Assembly (NCBI GenBank): GCA_036873135.1
Contig: JAPTYO010000008.1
Location: 45,178,441-45,242,440 of the forward strand
Source: Clarkia xantiana subsp. parviflora
Taxonomy: Eukaryota > Streptophyta > Magnoliopsida > Myrtales > Onagraceae
Length of the DNA stretch: 64,000 nt
Direction of reading: 5' to 3'
A model generated the notes under the pieces. That model worked only from the letters and a program-made list of their open reading frames with translations, was not told the DNA's origin and did no database searches. This document shows, one piece after another, positions 21,124-30,932 of this stretch. Both the position numbers and the translations under genes were made by a program. Position 1 is the first letter of the stretch; each line of letters begins with the position of its first letter.

Positions 21124-22770
21124 ATGGCTTCTACCCGATCGATTGCTGGCAAGTAAAAGAAGAGACAAGGACAATCCGGTGGTTCCCGTCACCCCTGCTG
21201 GAACTCTGAATTTCAGGGCCGCCGGAGTGCACTGTTGATCGGAATGATCCTCCCCCTGCTGTTTCCCAAACAAGGGGGCATCATGATGATCGCGAAGATT
21301 CCATTCGAAACTCATCGGAGAGCCGGGAAGAGATCCCAAGGAAGGACCAGGATGCACCTGCAAAGCCGGACTTGGCAAAGGCTTTGATGGATGCCATGCC
21401 AGTATTTTTGAAAGCTATGGAGACTCTCTTGGACCGAAGGGAGGCTTCTAAGAAGAAGGAGGAGGAGTTGCCTCCGCCTCCCCCGATGGAGAATCGGGAC
21501 GGGTAGGAGGCCCAACCCAAGCACCAGGACAAGGGCAAGGAACCTGCTCTATCGGAGCAGTTCGTGGTCGATGGGCCTGGACCGGTGCAACATAGGACCA
21601 TCCCTCTTAGTGGTCCTATCACCCCCGACTAGGTGGTGAAGATCGTGAATATCTGTATGGGAGACCAGAAGAACATGATGTCGGAGCTGAGGGATCGATC
21701 CACTCATCCCTTTGTCCCCCGATTGGTGAACACCACGGCCCCGCCAGGGCTGGGTATCCCGACAATCAAGGAGTACGATGGTGAGGGAGATCCAGTTCGC
21801 CATGTCCAGAAGCATGTCATGGCTTGTCTAGGCAGAGCCCCGAATGATGATAGAGTGTGCGTTTTGTTCCCAGACACACTTGGTGAAAGGGCCCTGACGT
21901 GGTTCTTCAGCCTTCCCCCAAGGTGCATCTCAAGCTGGACCCAGATGCATGATCGCTTCATCCAGCAGTACCAGGGTCGTCGACGTCTCTTGAAAAGCGC
22001 GAGGTCCCTGGCTGAGGTGGTACAGAGGCCCGACGAATCTCTGGCGCATTACTACCAGAGGTACACCGCCAGCGTGGCCGAGATCGATGAGGAAATGTAG
22101 GAGGGAGAGACCATCCGCACCTTCATTCGGAACCTGACTGCACCGTATGGTTCCGACCTGATGCACAGCGTGGCTGAGAAGGCTGTGTGGAACATGGAGG
22201 CGCTGCAGAAGAGGGTGAAGCAGCAAATTGACGTCCAGGAGTCGAAGATAGCTGCCGGAGACCTCGATCCTCCAAAATCAAACAAGGGGAAGCAGTCGTT
22301 CAAACCCTCGGACGATCGCAGGAGGAAAGATAAACCCGAGTACAGTCGGGGTCGAGGCCGTCCCGATCGGAGGGAAGACAAGCTTCCCTCGAAGCCGAAC
22401 AAGCGGGAGGACCACTACATTCCTCTCATTTGTTCCATGGGTGCTGTGTTGGCAGTGATGGACCGACAGGGCATCGCCAGGTACCCCCCGAAGAAGGATG
22501 GAGAGTCCATGGGAGCTCGCACCGATCGTTATTGTCGTTTCCATCGTGCCAACGGTCACGACACCAACCATTTTCGGGAGTTGAAGAAGGAGATTGAGAA
22601 GCTGATCCAGCGGGGAAAGATAAAGGAATTTGTGGCTGGGCAACGGGGCCGATCCCGTTCCCGGTCTCGATCGCGGTCCCGTTCCCGATCCCGTGGTCGA
22701 TCCCCGAAGAGTGATAAACCTGAGTCTTCCAATGCCCGCAAGGAGAAGCGGGGAACCATTAATGTGATTC
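21124..22770 (+). pseudogene. gag: Tat-1 Gag
   Basis: An ATG at 21124 opens a frame that soon stops; after frame changes the main frame runs from about 21237 without a shift. It holds an N-terminal Pro/Glu-rich part, a capsid-like core (IPTIKEYDGEGDPVRHVQKH at about 21759, then WFFSLPPRCISSW), and, after a TAG at 22098, RTFIRNLTAPYGSDLMHSVA. A knuckle-like stretch follows near 22522 (CRFHRANGHDTNHF; the last Cys of this Tat-type motif is replaced), then an Arg-Ser run at 22651-22715. In-frame stops are TAG 21504, TAG 21630 and TAG 22098. Gag forms the particle that packages element RNA. Confidence 0.9.
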
Positions 22771-23384
22771 ATGGAGGACTTGCAGCGAGAGGAGATACCA
22801 CAGCATCTCGGGAGGTCTATGCTTCTCGGATTCCCATTGCTGTGGTGCTGGGCAAGAGGGCCCGAAATTGGACTCCGAAAGAAGAAATGGTGATTCCCTT
22901 CTCAGCGGAGGACCTGATAGGTGTGGAGACCTCGCACGATGATGCTTTGGTCGTGACCCTGAACGTGGATGGGTACGAGATGAAGCGAATCCTAATTGAT
23001 GGAGGGAGCTCCTCCGATATTCTGTTCATGGATGCACTGGAGGCCATGGGAAAAACCAAGAAGGACTTGAAGCCTGCAGACTTCCCGATGGTCGGATTTT
23101 CTGGTTCTACTTCTTACCCGGTGGGGATGATTACTTTACCGGTTGAATTCGGTAGTGGCTGGAAGTCGGAGAAAAGGAACGTGGAATTCGTGGTGGTCGA
23201 ATCCGCGGGGACCTATAACGCAATTATCGGGAGGACCACCATCAACCCGCTGGGGGCAGTTGCCTCAACTGTCCATCAGAAGCTGAAGTTCCCGACCGAC
23301 CATGGAATCAGGGAGGTCTAGGGCGATCAGATAGTCTCCAGGAGGTGCTACGTCAATGCCACTCGAAGGAGGAATCGGGAGTCT
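22771..23384 (+). pseudogene. pol: Tat-1 protease
   Basis: The frame continues from gag. The active site reads ILIDGGSSSDILF (Asp codon 22998-23000); the D-G-G-S-S form is common in Tat-type proteases in place of D-S/T-G. The flap region GFSGSTSYPVGMITLPVEFG and the ending AIIGRTTINPLGAVASTVHQ are intact. A TAG at 23319 follows REV. The enzyme would cut the Gag-Pol precursor. Confidence 0.9.
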
Positions 23385-24287
23385 ATGAATGTTTTCCAGA
23401 CTGATGCTGATCCCCGAGAGGAGCTTGGGCGTCCCGCCCCGATGGAGGACTTGAAGGAGGTCGAGATCGATGGACCTCAAAGAAAGGTGAAAATCGAGTC
23501 CGCTCTGTCGGAGGAGACGACCCGAGAATTGATTGATCTATTGAAGGAGTTTAAGGAGCTGTTCGCCTGGTCCCCGAGCGACATGCCAGGAATCAGCCCT
23601 GATGTAATTACTCACGAGCTGAAGATTGATCCCGCGATCAAGCCGGTCACACAGAGAAGGCGCCCGATGGGTGCCGACAAGAAGATCGTGATCCAGCAAG
23701 AGGTGGGCAGGTTGCTCGATGCTGGATTCATTAAGGAGGTCCGATTCCAGACCTGGGTCGCAAACCCAGTCCTGGTGAAGAAGAGCAATGGTTAGTGGCG
23801 GATGTGTGTTGATTTCCGCGACCTGAACAAGGCATGCCCGAAGGATTGCTACCCGCTCCCGAGGATCGACCAGCTGGTGGATGCCACATCGGGACATGAG
23901 CTGCTAAGCTTTATGGATGCCTACTCTGGCTACAATCAGATCAAGATGTCCAAGGAGGACGCCCCCCATACTGCCTTCTATGCTGATAGTGACATCTATC
24001 ATTATGATGTTATGCCCTTTGGACTAATCAATGCAGGCGCAACTTATCAGAGGAAGGTGAACAAGCTGTTTGGTGACATGTTGGGGGAAACAATGGAGGC
24101 CTATGTGGACGACATGCTGGTGAAGTCCCGACAGGCCGAGGATCATGTTCACAACTTAGCCACAACGTTCGAGCGAATGAGGTTTCATCAAGTTCGCTTG
24201 AACCCGACCAAGTGTGCCTTCGGAGTGCACTCAGGGAAGTTTCTGGGCTTCATGGTGAGCCAGAGGGGAATCGAGGTGAACCCTTAG
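23385..24287 (+). pseudogene. pol: Tat-1 reverse transcriptase
   Basis: Motifs in order: ELFAWSPSDMPGISPDVITH, VGRLLDAGFIKEV, TAG at 23793 (next to WRMCVDFRDLNKACPKDCYP), SFMDAYSGYNQI, MPFGLINAGATYQR, catalytic YVDD (24102-24113), CAFGVHSGKFLGFMVSQRGI. A TAG at 24285 stands where the family usually has a charged residue before the thumb. All catalytic Asp residues are present, so the lesions are stops and not active-site losses. Confidence 0.93.
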
Positions 24288-24308
24288 AAGCTGAAGGAAA
24301 TCGAGAAG

Positions 24309-24968
24309 ATGAAGTCCCCAATGAACCATCAGAAGGTGCAGGTGCTGAATGGTCGTTTGGCCGCGATGAATCGCTTCCTGTCCAAGGCAAGTGATCGATC
24401 CATGCCCTTCTTTGAAGTGCTGAGGGCCAACAAAAAGTTTGAGTGGATTGCCAAGTGCGAGGAGACGTTCCAGGCACTCAAGCAGCACCTCCGCACCCTC
24501 CCGCCATTGACGAAGCCCATCCCAGGCGAGCCACTCTATCTGTATTTGGCTGTTTCTGAATTTGCTGTTAGCTCTGTCTTAGTGAAAGTTGTAGAGGGTA
24601 GCCAAATCCCCGTCTATTATGTAAGCAAGGCACTCGCCAAGTCTGAAATGAATTATCCCGCCGTTGAGAAGTATCTTTATCCGTTGATTGTTACTGCTCG
24701 GAAGCTGAGGCCTTACTTCCACGCGCATGAAATTACTGTTTTGACGAATCATCCCTTGAAACATTTTTTGAACCGACCTGATGCGTCGGGGAGATTACTG
24801 AAATGGGCAGTCGAGCTTAGTGAGTTCCGCATTCACTTTGCTCCAAGAACGGCTATTAAGGGCCAGGCGTTGGCGGATTTCATAGCAGAGTCTACAGCCC
24901 CCGATCTAGAAGAAGCGGACCCTGTAGAGGGGGCAACCATGGAGGTCCCGATAACAGAGCAGTCATAA
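24309..24968 (+). pseudogene. pol: Tat-1 RNase H (first)
   Basis: The RT-connection ends near TLPPLTKPIPGEPLYLYLAV. The Ty3/gypsy-type RNase H then reads SEFAVSSVLVK, VYYVSKALAKSEMNYPAVEK, TNHPLKHFLNRPDASGRLLK, ending KGQALADFIAE. The usual Asp at the first strand (LYLAVS, where many relatives have a D) is not evident, so this domain may be non-catalytic, as is common when a second RNase H is present. TAA at 24966. Confidence 0.88.
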
Positions 24969-24995
24969 CATCCCGACGCCGAAAATACTTGGGAG

Positions 24996-25556
24996 ATGTA
25001 CACCGATGGCTCCTCAAATTCAGAAGGATCGGGAGCAGGTTTCGTACTGATACCACCAGACGGAGGCGAACCCCTCCGATATGCCTTGGCCTTGACATTT
25101 AGGGCCACCAACAATGAAGCTGAATATGAGGCTCTCATCACTGGCCTCAAGATCGCTAAAGGAACGGGATTTGGTCACTTAAAGGTGAAGTGTGATGCTA
25201 GCCTGATCGTGAACCAAGTCCAGGGGCGATATGAAGCAAAAAGCCCGATGATGAAAAAGTATCTTCGCGAGGTGCAAACCCTGAAGGAGAGTTTCAAGAG
25301 CTTCGATATTGAGGCGATCCCGAGGGAGGATAATGCGAAAGCAGATGCCTTGAGCAAGTTCGCCTTGGGGGCACCCCTTGACGAAATTCGGAAGGTGCAT
25401 TTCTTGGAGAAGGTCATCCTGTCTACCACCGATCAATCGGAGGTATGTGCCATTGAGATCGGATCGGAGGAGCCCACTTGGATGACCCCGATAGTCGTGT
25501 ATCTGACAACGGGGGCAGTCCCCGATGATGAAGTGGCAGCCGGCAAAATACGCTGA
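24996..25556 (+). pseudogene. pol: Tat-1 second (archaeal-type) RNase H
   Basis: MYTDGSSNSEGSGAGFVLI supplies the first Asp, TNNEAEYEALITGL the Glu, VKCDASLIVNQV the second Asp, and NAKADALSKFA the last Asp; the complete D-E-D-D set is visible. This extra RNase H of archaeal type is a known marker of the Tat lineage. TGA at 25554, consistent with a former CGA (Arg). Confidence 0.92.
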
Positions 25557-25574
25557 ATCGCGCCCAATTATGTA

Positions 25575-26711
25575 ATGGTGGACAATCAACTGTACAAAAA
25601 GGGATATTTAACTCCTTATCTGAAATGCGTGGCCGAGCCCGACACAGTTCGGATCCTCAGGGAGGTGCACGAAGGATATTTGGCTTGTCATGAAGGTGCC
25701 CGATCCATCGTGAGGAAAGTGCTGAACCTGGGCTATTACTGGCCCTCGATGAACAAGGAGGCAACGATGCTAGTCCGATCCTGTGACGCTTGCCAAAGGT
25801 ACGCCCCGAATATCGTGGCTCTAGCTGCCGATCTGACGTCCATCAAGAGTGCTTGGCCCTTCGCGCAATGGGGAATCGACTGACCCCTTCCAGTCGCAAA
25901 AGGTCAGTGTCGATATTTAGTTGTGGCTATTGATTATTTTTCGAAATGGATAGAAGCTAAGGGATTGGCCAAGACAACGGGGAACCATATCCTCAAATTC
26001 CTTCAGACCCATATCATATCCCGATACGGGATCCCCAAGGTGGTGATTAGTGATAATGGCCCTCCGTTTAACGGGGCCCAGTGGAAGGAGTACCTGGAGG
26101 AACTGAAAATTGAGAATCGGACAGCCTCTGTCCGTCACGCTCAAACCAATGGACAGGTGGAGTCAGCCAACAAGATCGTGATGGATGGCCTGAAGAAGAG
26201 GGTCCATGCCTTGAAGGGCAAATGGCTGGATGAGTTGGAAAATGTGCTTTGGGCTGTTAGAACGACACCCAAACGATCAACGGGGGAGACTCCGTTTGGC
26301 CTTGTTTATGGCACGGAAGTAGTTGCTCCCATCGAAATAGCTGTGACATCCCATCAGACGAGGTATTATGAACCTCTGTCGAATGATGAAATGAGGCGTC
26401 TGGACTTGGACTTGGTCGAAGAGAAGAGGTGGAGTGCCGAGGAGGTCCAGGCTTGGATGCACTTGGCAACGACCCGATATTATAATCGACGAGTCAAGTC
26501 TCGACAGTTCTTTGTCGGGGAACTGGTGTGGCGTCGGAACGAATTTACCCTTTTGGATCGGATCAACAAGATGTCACCAAAATGGGAAGGACCTTATAAG
26601 GTCGTGGGGATGCCAGCTCGAAATGCGTATAAGTTGGAAGACCTCGATGGCAACGTGTTGAAGCATTCTTTTAGTGGCGAACACTTGAAGAAATGTCATG
26701 CTTGTTATTAA
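25575..26711 (+). pseudogene. pol: Tat-1 integrase
   Basis: The N-terminal HHCC part reads REVHEGYLACHEG...YYWPSM...CDACQRYA. A TGA at 25881 follows WGID. The core has D (25932, VVAIDYFSKW), D (26052, VISDNGPPF) and E (26160, NGQVESANK), with 35 residues between the second D and E, the D,D35E signature. The C-terminal region ends GEHLKKCHACY and TAA. No chromodomain is seen. Integrase joins element cDNA to host DNA. Confidence 0.93.
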
Positions 26712-27050
26712 GTCGCCTTCAGTGGTGCAAGTTATTTATTAAGTCGCCTTCAGTGGTGCAAGTTGTTATTAAGTCGCCTCCAGTGGTGCAAGTTATTTAT
26801 TAAGTCGCCTTCAGTGGTGCAAGTTGTTATTAAGTCGCCTTTAGTGGTGCAAGTTATTTATTAAGTCGCCTTTAGTGGTGCAATTTGTTTATTAAGTCGC
26901 CTTCAGTGGTGCAAGTTATTTATTAAGTCGCCTTCGGTGGTGCAAGTTGTTTATTAAGTCGCCTTCAGTGGTGCAAGTTATTTATTAAGTCGCCTTCAGT
27001 GGTGCAAGTTGTTTATCGAAGTCGCCTTCAGTGATGCAAGCTGTTTATCG
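26711..27050. repeat. tandem array after Tat-1 pol, 28-32-bp unit, 11 copies
   Basis: The unit is AAGTCGCCTTCAGTGGTGCA plus AGTTATTTATT, with longer and shorter versions alternating. It starts at the pol stop codon. Confidence 0.95.
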
Positions 27051-27146
27051 TTTTGAGTAGATATAAACAGGTTTTGAGCCATCAATGAATAAAGAGGTTG
27101 CTTCCGACCAGATTGTGCTTAGACTTATCGTTCTAAGTATGCTTAA

Positions 27147-27507
27147 ATCGCCTTAAGTGGTGTAGCTAAATCGCCTTAAGTGGCGCGGTTCCGCCTTAAA
27201 TGGCACGATTAAATCGCCTTAAGTGGTGTGGATAAGTTGCCTTAAATGGCACGATTAAATCGCCTTAAGTGGTGTGGATAAGTTGTCTTAAGAGGCACGA
27301 TTAAATCGCCTTAAGTGGTGTGGATAAGTTGCCTTAAGAGGCACGATTAAATCGCCTTAAGTGGTGTGGATAAGTTGCCTTAAGAGGCACGATGAAATCG
27401 CCTTAAGTGGTGTGGGTAAAATGTATTAAGTGACGCGTCAAAATTACTCTAAGTGATATGATCGAATTGCATTAAGTGGCGTAGTTAATTCACCTTAAGT
27501 GGTGCAA
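27147..27507. repeat. tandem array, 46-bp unit, about 6 copies plus variants
   Basis: The unit contains AAATCGCCTTAAGTGGTGTG and GATAAGTTGCCTTAAGAGGC. The core TCGCCTT(C/A)AGTGGTG is shared with the array at 26711-27050, so the two arrays are related. They separate pol from the 3' end of the antisense ORF. Confidence 0.9.
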
Positions 27508-27596
27508 GGGTAATCGGGACTAGAAGGGACTGATATTATAAAGATCCAAAAGGTTCACGAAAAAAAGGAAATTACAAGGATTCGAAAATAAAAAGA

Positions 27597-29735
27597 TTAA
27601 GCTTGATCCTTGGCAGCGTGGAGGGGAGCAGGGTCCACGAGATCTGTGGCAGAAGGCTCCATGACCGGAGGATCGGATCCTGGAAGATTGGCCGCGGGAG
27701 GATCGGACTCTGAAAGATTAGCCGCGGGAGGGTCGATCACCGGGGGCTCAGTCGTTGGCAGGTCTGCACTTGGAGGCCCCACCGTGCCTTCAGCACCCGC
27801 AGCCCCCTCGGGGGTGTTGGCCCCGTCGCTCTCCTCAGAAAGGCTGAAATACCTCTCCGCGAAGGGGGCGAGAGTCTGAGACTTGGTGAAGTCGATGGCA
27901 CCACCATACTCCAGATGGAGCTCCTCGACAGCATTAAGCAGGGAGGTCTCCACCTCCGCCGTACAGAACTTCACGGCGTCCGCTTGAAAAACCTCGGAGC
28001 CCCGATAATCTTCCCGACCTTTGGCTCCAGCTTCAGCCAGCTTGGCAGGGAACTCGGCGACCTCCCGCTCTAGCTGTTGGGACCGGTTGGTGAGAAGGAC
28101 CTTCTCAGCCTCCAGCCCCGCCTTGGCGTCCTCGAGGGCCTTCTTCTCGCGGACAAACCCGTCCCGATCCTCCGCGCGCCCCTGCTGCTCTACCTGGAGC
28201 CTTTGGCGCTCCTGCTTCAGCAACCTCTCAAAGTCGTGGACCTGCCTCAGGAGGTCCCGAGTCTTCTGGTTAAGGAGGGCCTTCTCCTTAACCAACTTCC
28301 CCTTCGACGACTCGGAGGCAGCCAGATCCTCCTTGAGCTTCGCCAAGACCTCGGGGGCCGCCTTGGCTCGCTCCTGCTCCAGGGCCTCTTCCAAGGCCAG
28401 GACGTACCCGAAACAACAGTGCTGGTCCGCTATTTCCTGTGAAGAAGATTGGAAGAGGTCAGTACACGAAAATATTCTGCCTTATATGTATTAAGTGTAA
28501 AAACAGGAAACCTTACCTCCACGCGACGAACGGCCATGGCGCGAATGTCCGCGTGGATGTCCTCTCGGGCCAAGAAGAGCGGAAGCTTCATAGATGGCGG
28601 AACTGAACCTGCCAGCAGGTGCAGACCCAGTTCCGATGATATATCATCCCGACGTAGCGGGACCCCCCGCAACGACTCGATCGGAGTCCAAGGAGCCGCC
28701 GCCTGGTCGGGAGAGTAAAGCTGGTAGAAGTTTCCGTCCAAGGGGAGAGGGGGAACGACTCCTTGAGTATCAGAGGTGCGGGCCTCCGAGCCGCCATGAG
28801 AGCTCGCCGGCTTCTCGGGAGTCAGGCTCAAGACCGGCGAAAGCTGCTGTGCCGGAGAAGATGGAGGAAGCCCTTCGAGAGTCGGCTCCAGCGGGGTCTG
28901 CCTCGCCCCCCGACGACGAACCAGGGGCTGACCCTCGCTTGCCTCCTCAGAAGAATGAGAGACATCCAGGTCCATCACCCGACGGAACTGGCCGTCCGTT
29001 GGGACATCTTCAATCCCCGATCCTCCGGGGGCAGGAAGAGAAAGGAGGGGCTCCCCGACCCGTGCGTCGGAGGGAGGCTCCCCCGCCGAAGCTCTAGCTC
29101 CCGATCGACCTGCAGTTGGAGGACGAGAAGCTTCAGAAAGAAAGTCAGGAAGTTGATCAGGATCCTTACACCAGATGACGCGACGGGAGAGGTACTGGTC
29201 CTTCCCGTAATAATTGTAGTAACCCGCTTTGAGAATGCGGGGAGTTTCTCCTTGCAGGATGCGTTTGATCCCTTCGATCTGGGCTCCCTTATCAGAGGGG
29301 ATTAACTCCTCGGGAATACACCTCCTGTATAATCGAATTGCTAAGCGGAGCTGTTTACCTTCCTCAGGAGTCTTGGTGTTGAAGATCTGCTCCATCTTCT
29401 CCACCCGGGCCCGCTTGATTTGCTCCGAGGTGGGAGAAGCCGATGAGGAGGCGGCCCTCTTTGAAGACTTCCTCTTCCTCGCGGGGCGTGGGACAGCATC
29501 AGTCTCCGCCTGCTTAAGCACGAGATTGGTCAGCAGTGATACCTTCTTAGCTGCAAGGATGAAAACGAAAGTACAGTTAGAATATTACCCAAGGAAAGAG
29601 GTTAGAAGGGCCGTCGAAGAGTTGACCCCCGGAGACGACATCAAGGAGTCGGATCCCGGTCAGAACCAGGTCCCGCTCCCCGATGGAGTTGGCATCGAGG
29701 GGAGCGAAAGAGTCCCCCCAACGATAAAGCTGGAT
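27597..29735 (-). pseudogene. spliced antisense ORF of Tat-1 (5' end missing)
   Basis: It is transcribed against the element. Exon 29545-28517 and exon 28436-27597 join in frame across an 80-bp intron with GTAAGG donor and TTCACAG acceptor, giving about 620 residues. A further open stretch, 29741-29589 (PIQLYRWGDSF...LFPW), is separated by a 43-bp intron-like gap that is unusually short. The protein has a basic Ser-rich N-part (KRKSSKRAASSSAS), a middle with RRCIPEELIPSDKGAQIEGI, a long Glu/Lys/Arg coiled coil (28400-28050) and a Pro/Asp-rich tail with repeated DPPAANL. Antisense ORFs at this place are known in the Tat lineage; their function is not. The two main exons have no stop or frameshift. 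The start is cut off by the copia LTR. Confidence 0.72.
28437..28516 (-). other. intron of the Tat-1 antisense ORF (80 bp)
   Basis: On the minus strand the upstream exon ends in GGAG, the intron begins GTAAGG and ends CTTCTTCACAG, and the next exon begins GAAATAGCG. Joining keeps the frame (phase 0). The length and AT-rich interior fit a plant intron. Its presence on the strand opposite to the genomic RNA means normal transposition would not remove it. Confidence 0.7.
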
Positions 29736-30325
29736 GGGGTTACCTAAGACAATTAGGTAGCTCGTTAATATATGGGGTTACCTAAGACAATTAGGTAAAT
29801 GTCACATTTGGGCTAATTGGGCTCGACCCAATTCCCATGTGACATGGGAGGCCTAAAATTGGGCTTCCCCCACCCACATAGGTCGGCGCCGAATCTTAGA
29901 AGGGAAGGGGGAGGATTTTCTCCTCCCCCACTATATAAGGAGGTCTTGGGGTCACCTCCAAAGACACACCTTGATCACAACTCCTTCTAAGTTGTGATTT
30001 GAGAGAAATTCCTTTCTCTCTATAGTTACATTTCGGCTAGCCCACATCCACCAACATTGGTGTGCCAAATTGCTTCCGAGCAATTAGTCCGAGGTTCAGT
30101 CCCCGTTGAAGAATCGAACAGAGGATTTGCTGTGGAGCTTATACCGCGTAGGACTTCTCCTCACGAAGAACTTGTAAGAGTTCTGAACGGAGGATAGAAA
30201 CTCCCTCCACATCGTTCTTGGGCAGGAAAGCTATTGAGGTATGTGTACATTATTCCGCTGCGTAATTAGTTTACTTGCATGTACACGTTTAGCATTCCTT
30301 AGTATTATGTCTCCATAATCCAACA
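29736..30325 (+). repeat. 5' LTR of Copia-3, left end truncated
   Basis: It matches 36837-37401 of the 3' LTR. The first 32 bp are missing. In their place the segment GGGGTTACCTAAGACAATTA (29736-29755) duplicates 29775-29794. TATATAAG is at 29933-29940, and the dyad GGGGGAGGA / TCCTCCCCC with loop TTTTC is at 29907-29929. It ends CCATAATCCAACA. Confidence 0.85.
29907..29929 (+). promoter_or_regulatory. promoter-proximal dyad of the Copia-3 5' LTR
   Basis: 9-bp arms GGGGGAGGA (29907-29915) and TCCTCCCCC (29921-29929), 3 nt before the TATA box. It occupies the place of the AAAGTGGAC / GTCCACTTT dyad in Copia-1, -4 and -5. In the 3' LTR the dyad is at 36985-37006 (GGGGGAG / CTCCCCC). Confidence 0.6.
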
Positions 30326-30326
30326 G

Positions 30327-30338
30327 TGGAATCAAAGC
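30327..30338 (+). promoter_or_regulatory. primer binding site of Copia-3
   Basis: TGGAATCAAAGC follows the LTR by one base. The copy after the 3' LTR (37403-37414) reads TGGTATCAGAGC, the plant copia site for initiator tRNA-Met, so this one has two substitutions. Confidence 0.8.
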
Positions 30339-30879
30339 ATGGTTAAGAGTTCTTAAAATTTTGATAAACTGATGTTGTTGAATTTTAAATATGAACACCG
30401 AATTTTTTGTGTGAAATCCGAAAATTTTGACAAAATTTCATGTTTTTGATCTTTTAAAACTTAAAATTTCCGATTTTACATGTTTTTAAAGATCAAAGTC
30501 AAAGTTTATGTTTAAATTTAAGTTTGATGTTCATAATTTTTAAGAACGCGATGAGTTTTATCAAGAACGTTTTTGGATTTATGATCATAATAGTGTTTTA
30601 TCTTAAAATTTGACAACTTTTTAATTTTACATGTTTTTGGTCGGAACCCTAGTGGCAAATTAGGTAAAACTTTTAATTTTCTTGGGCACCAAGTAACTTA
30701 AAATATCGGTCAAAATATTATAGATATAGGTTGCCATATTTTAATTTCAATTAAAGGTAACTATATATCTACAAGTTGGAAAATATGGATAGGTTCACAA
30801 TATAATATTGAAACATATAATAAACTATCAATATATATAGATAATGGATAGAGATAATATATATTGATATGTATATGGC

Positions 30880-30932
<53 letters not shown>

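Larger units (their letters stand above)
20424..29735 (+). mobile_element. Tat-1: Ty3/gypsy Tat-type retrotransposon lacking its 3' LTR
   Basis: Order: 5' LTR, primer site, gag, protease, RT, RNase H, second RNase H, integrase, two tandem-repeat fields, then an ORF on the opposite strand. The second RNase H and the antisense ORF are hallmarks known from the Tat lineage. The 3' end is cut inside the antisense ORF at about 29735, where a copia LTR fragment begins, so the 3' LTR and target duplication are missing. Gag-pol has nine in-frame stops but no frameshift after 21237. Confidence 0.9.

Noticed and set aside
21281..21622. Minus-strand ORFs opposite Tat-1 gag-pol
   Set aside because: Shadows; the plus strand carries all the retroelement motifs.
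28021..28494. Plus-strand ORFs at 27610-29747
   Set aside because: They mirror the minus-strand antisense ORF, which has the splice-consistent exons and the coiled-coil composition; the plus frames are shadows with Ser/Arg/Cys-rich random composition.
29589..29741. Confident first exon of the Tat-1 antisense gene
   Set aside because: The frame is good, but the implied intron would be only 43 bp and the true start is lost, so it is mentioned only as tentative.
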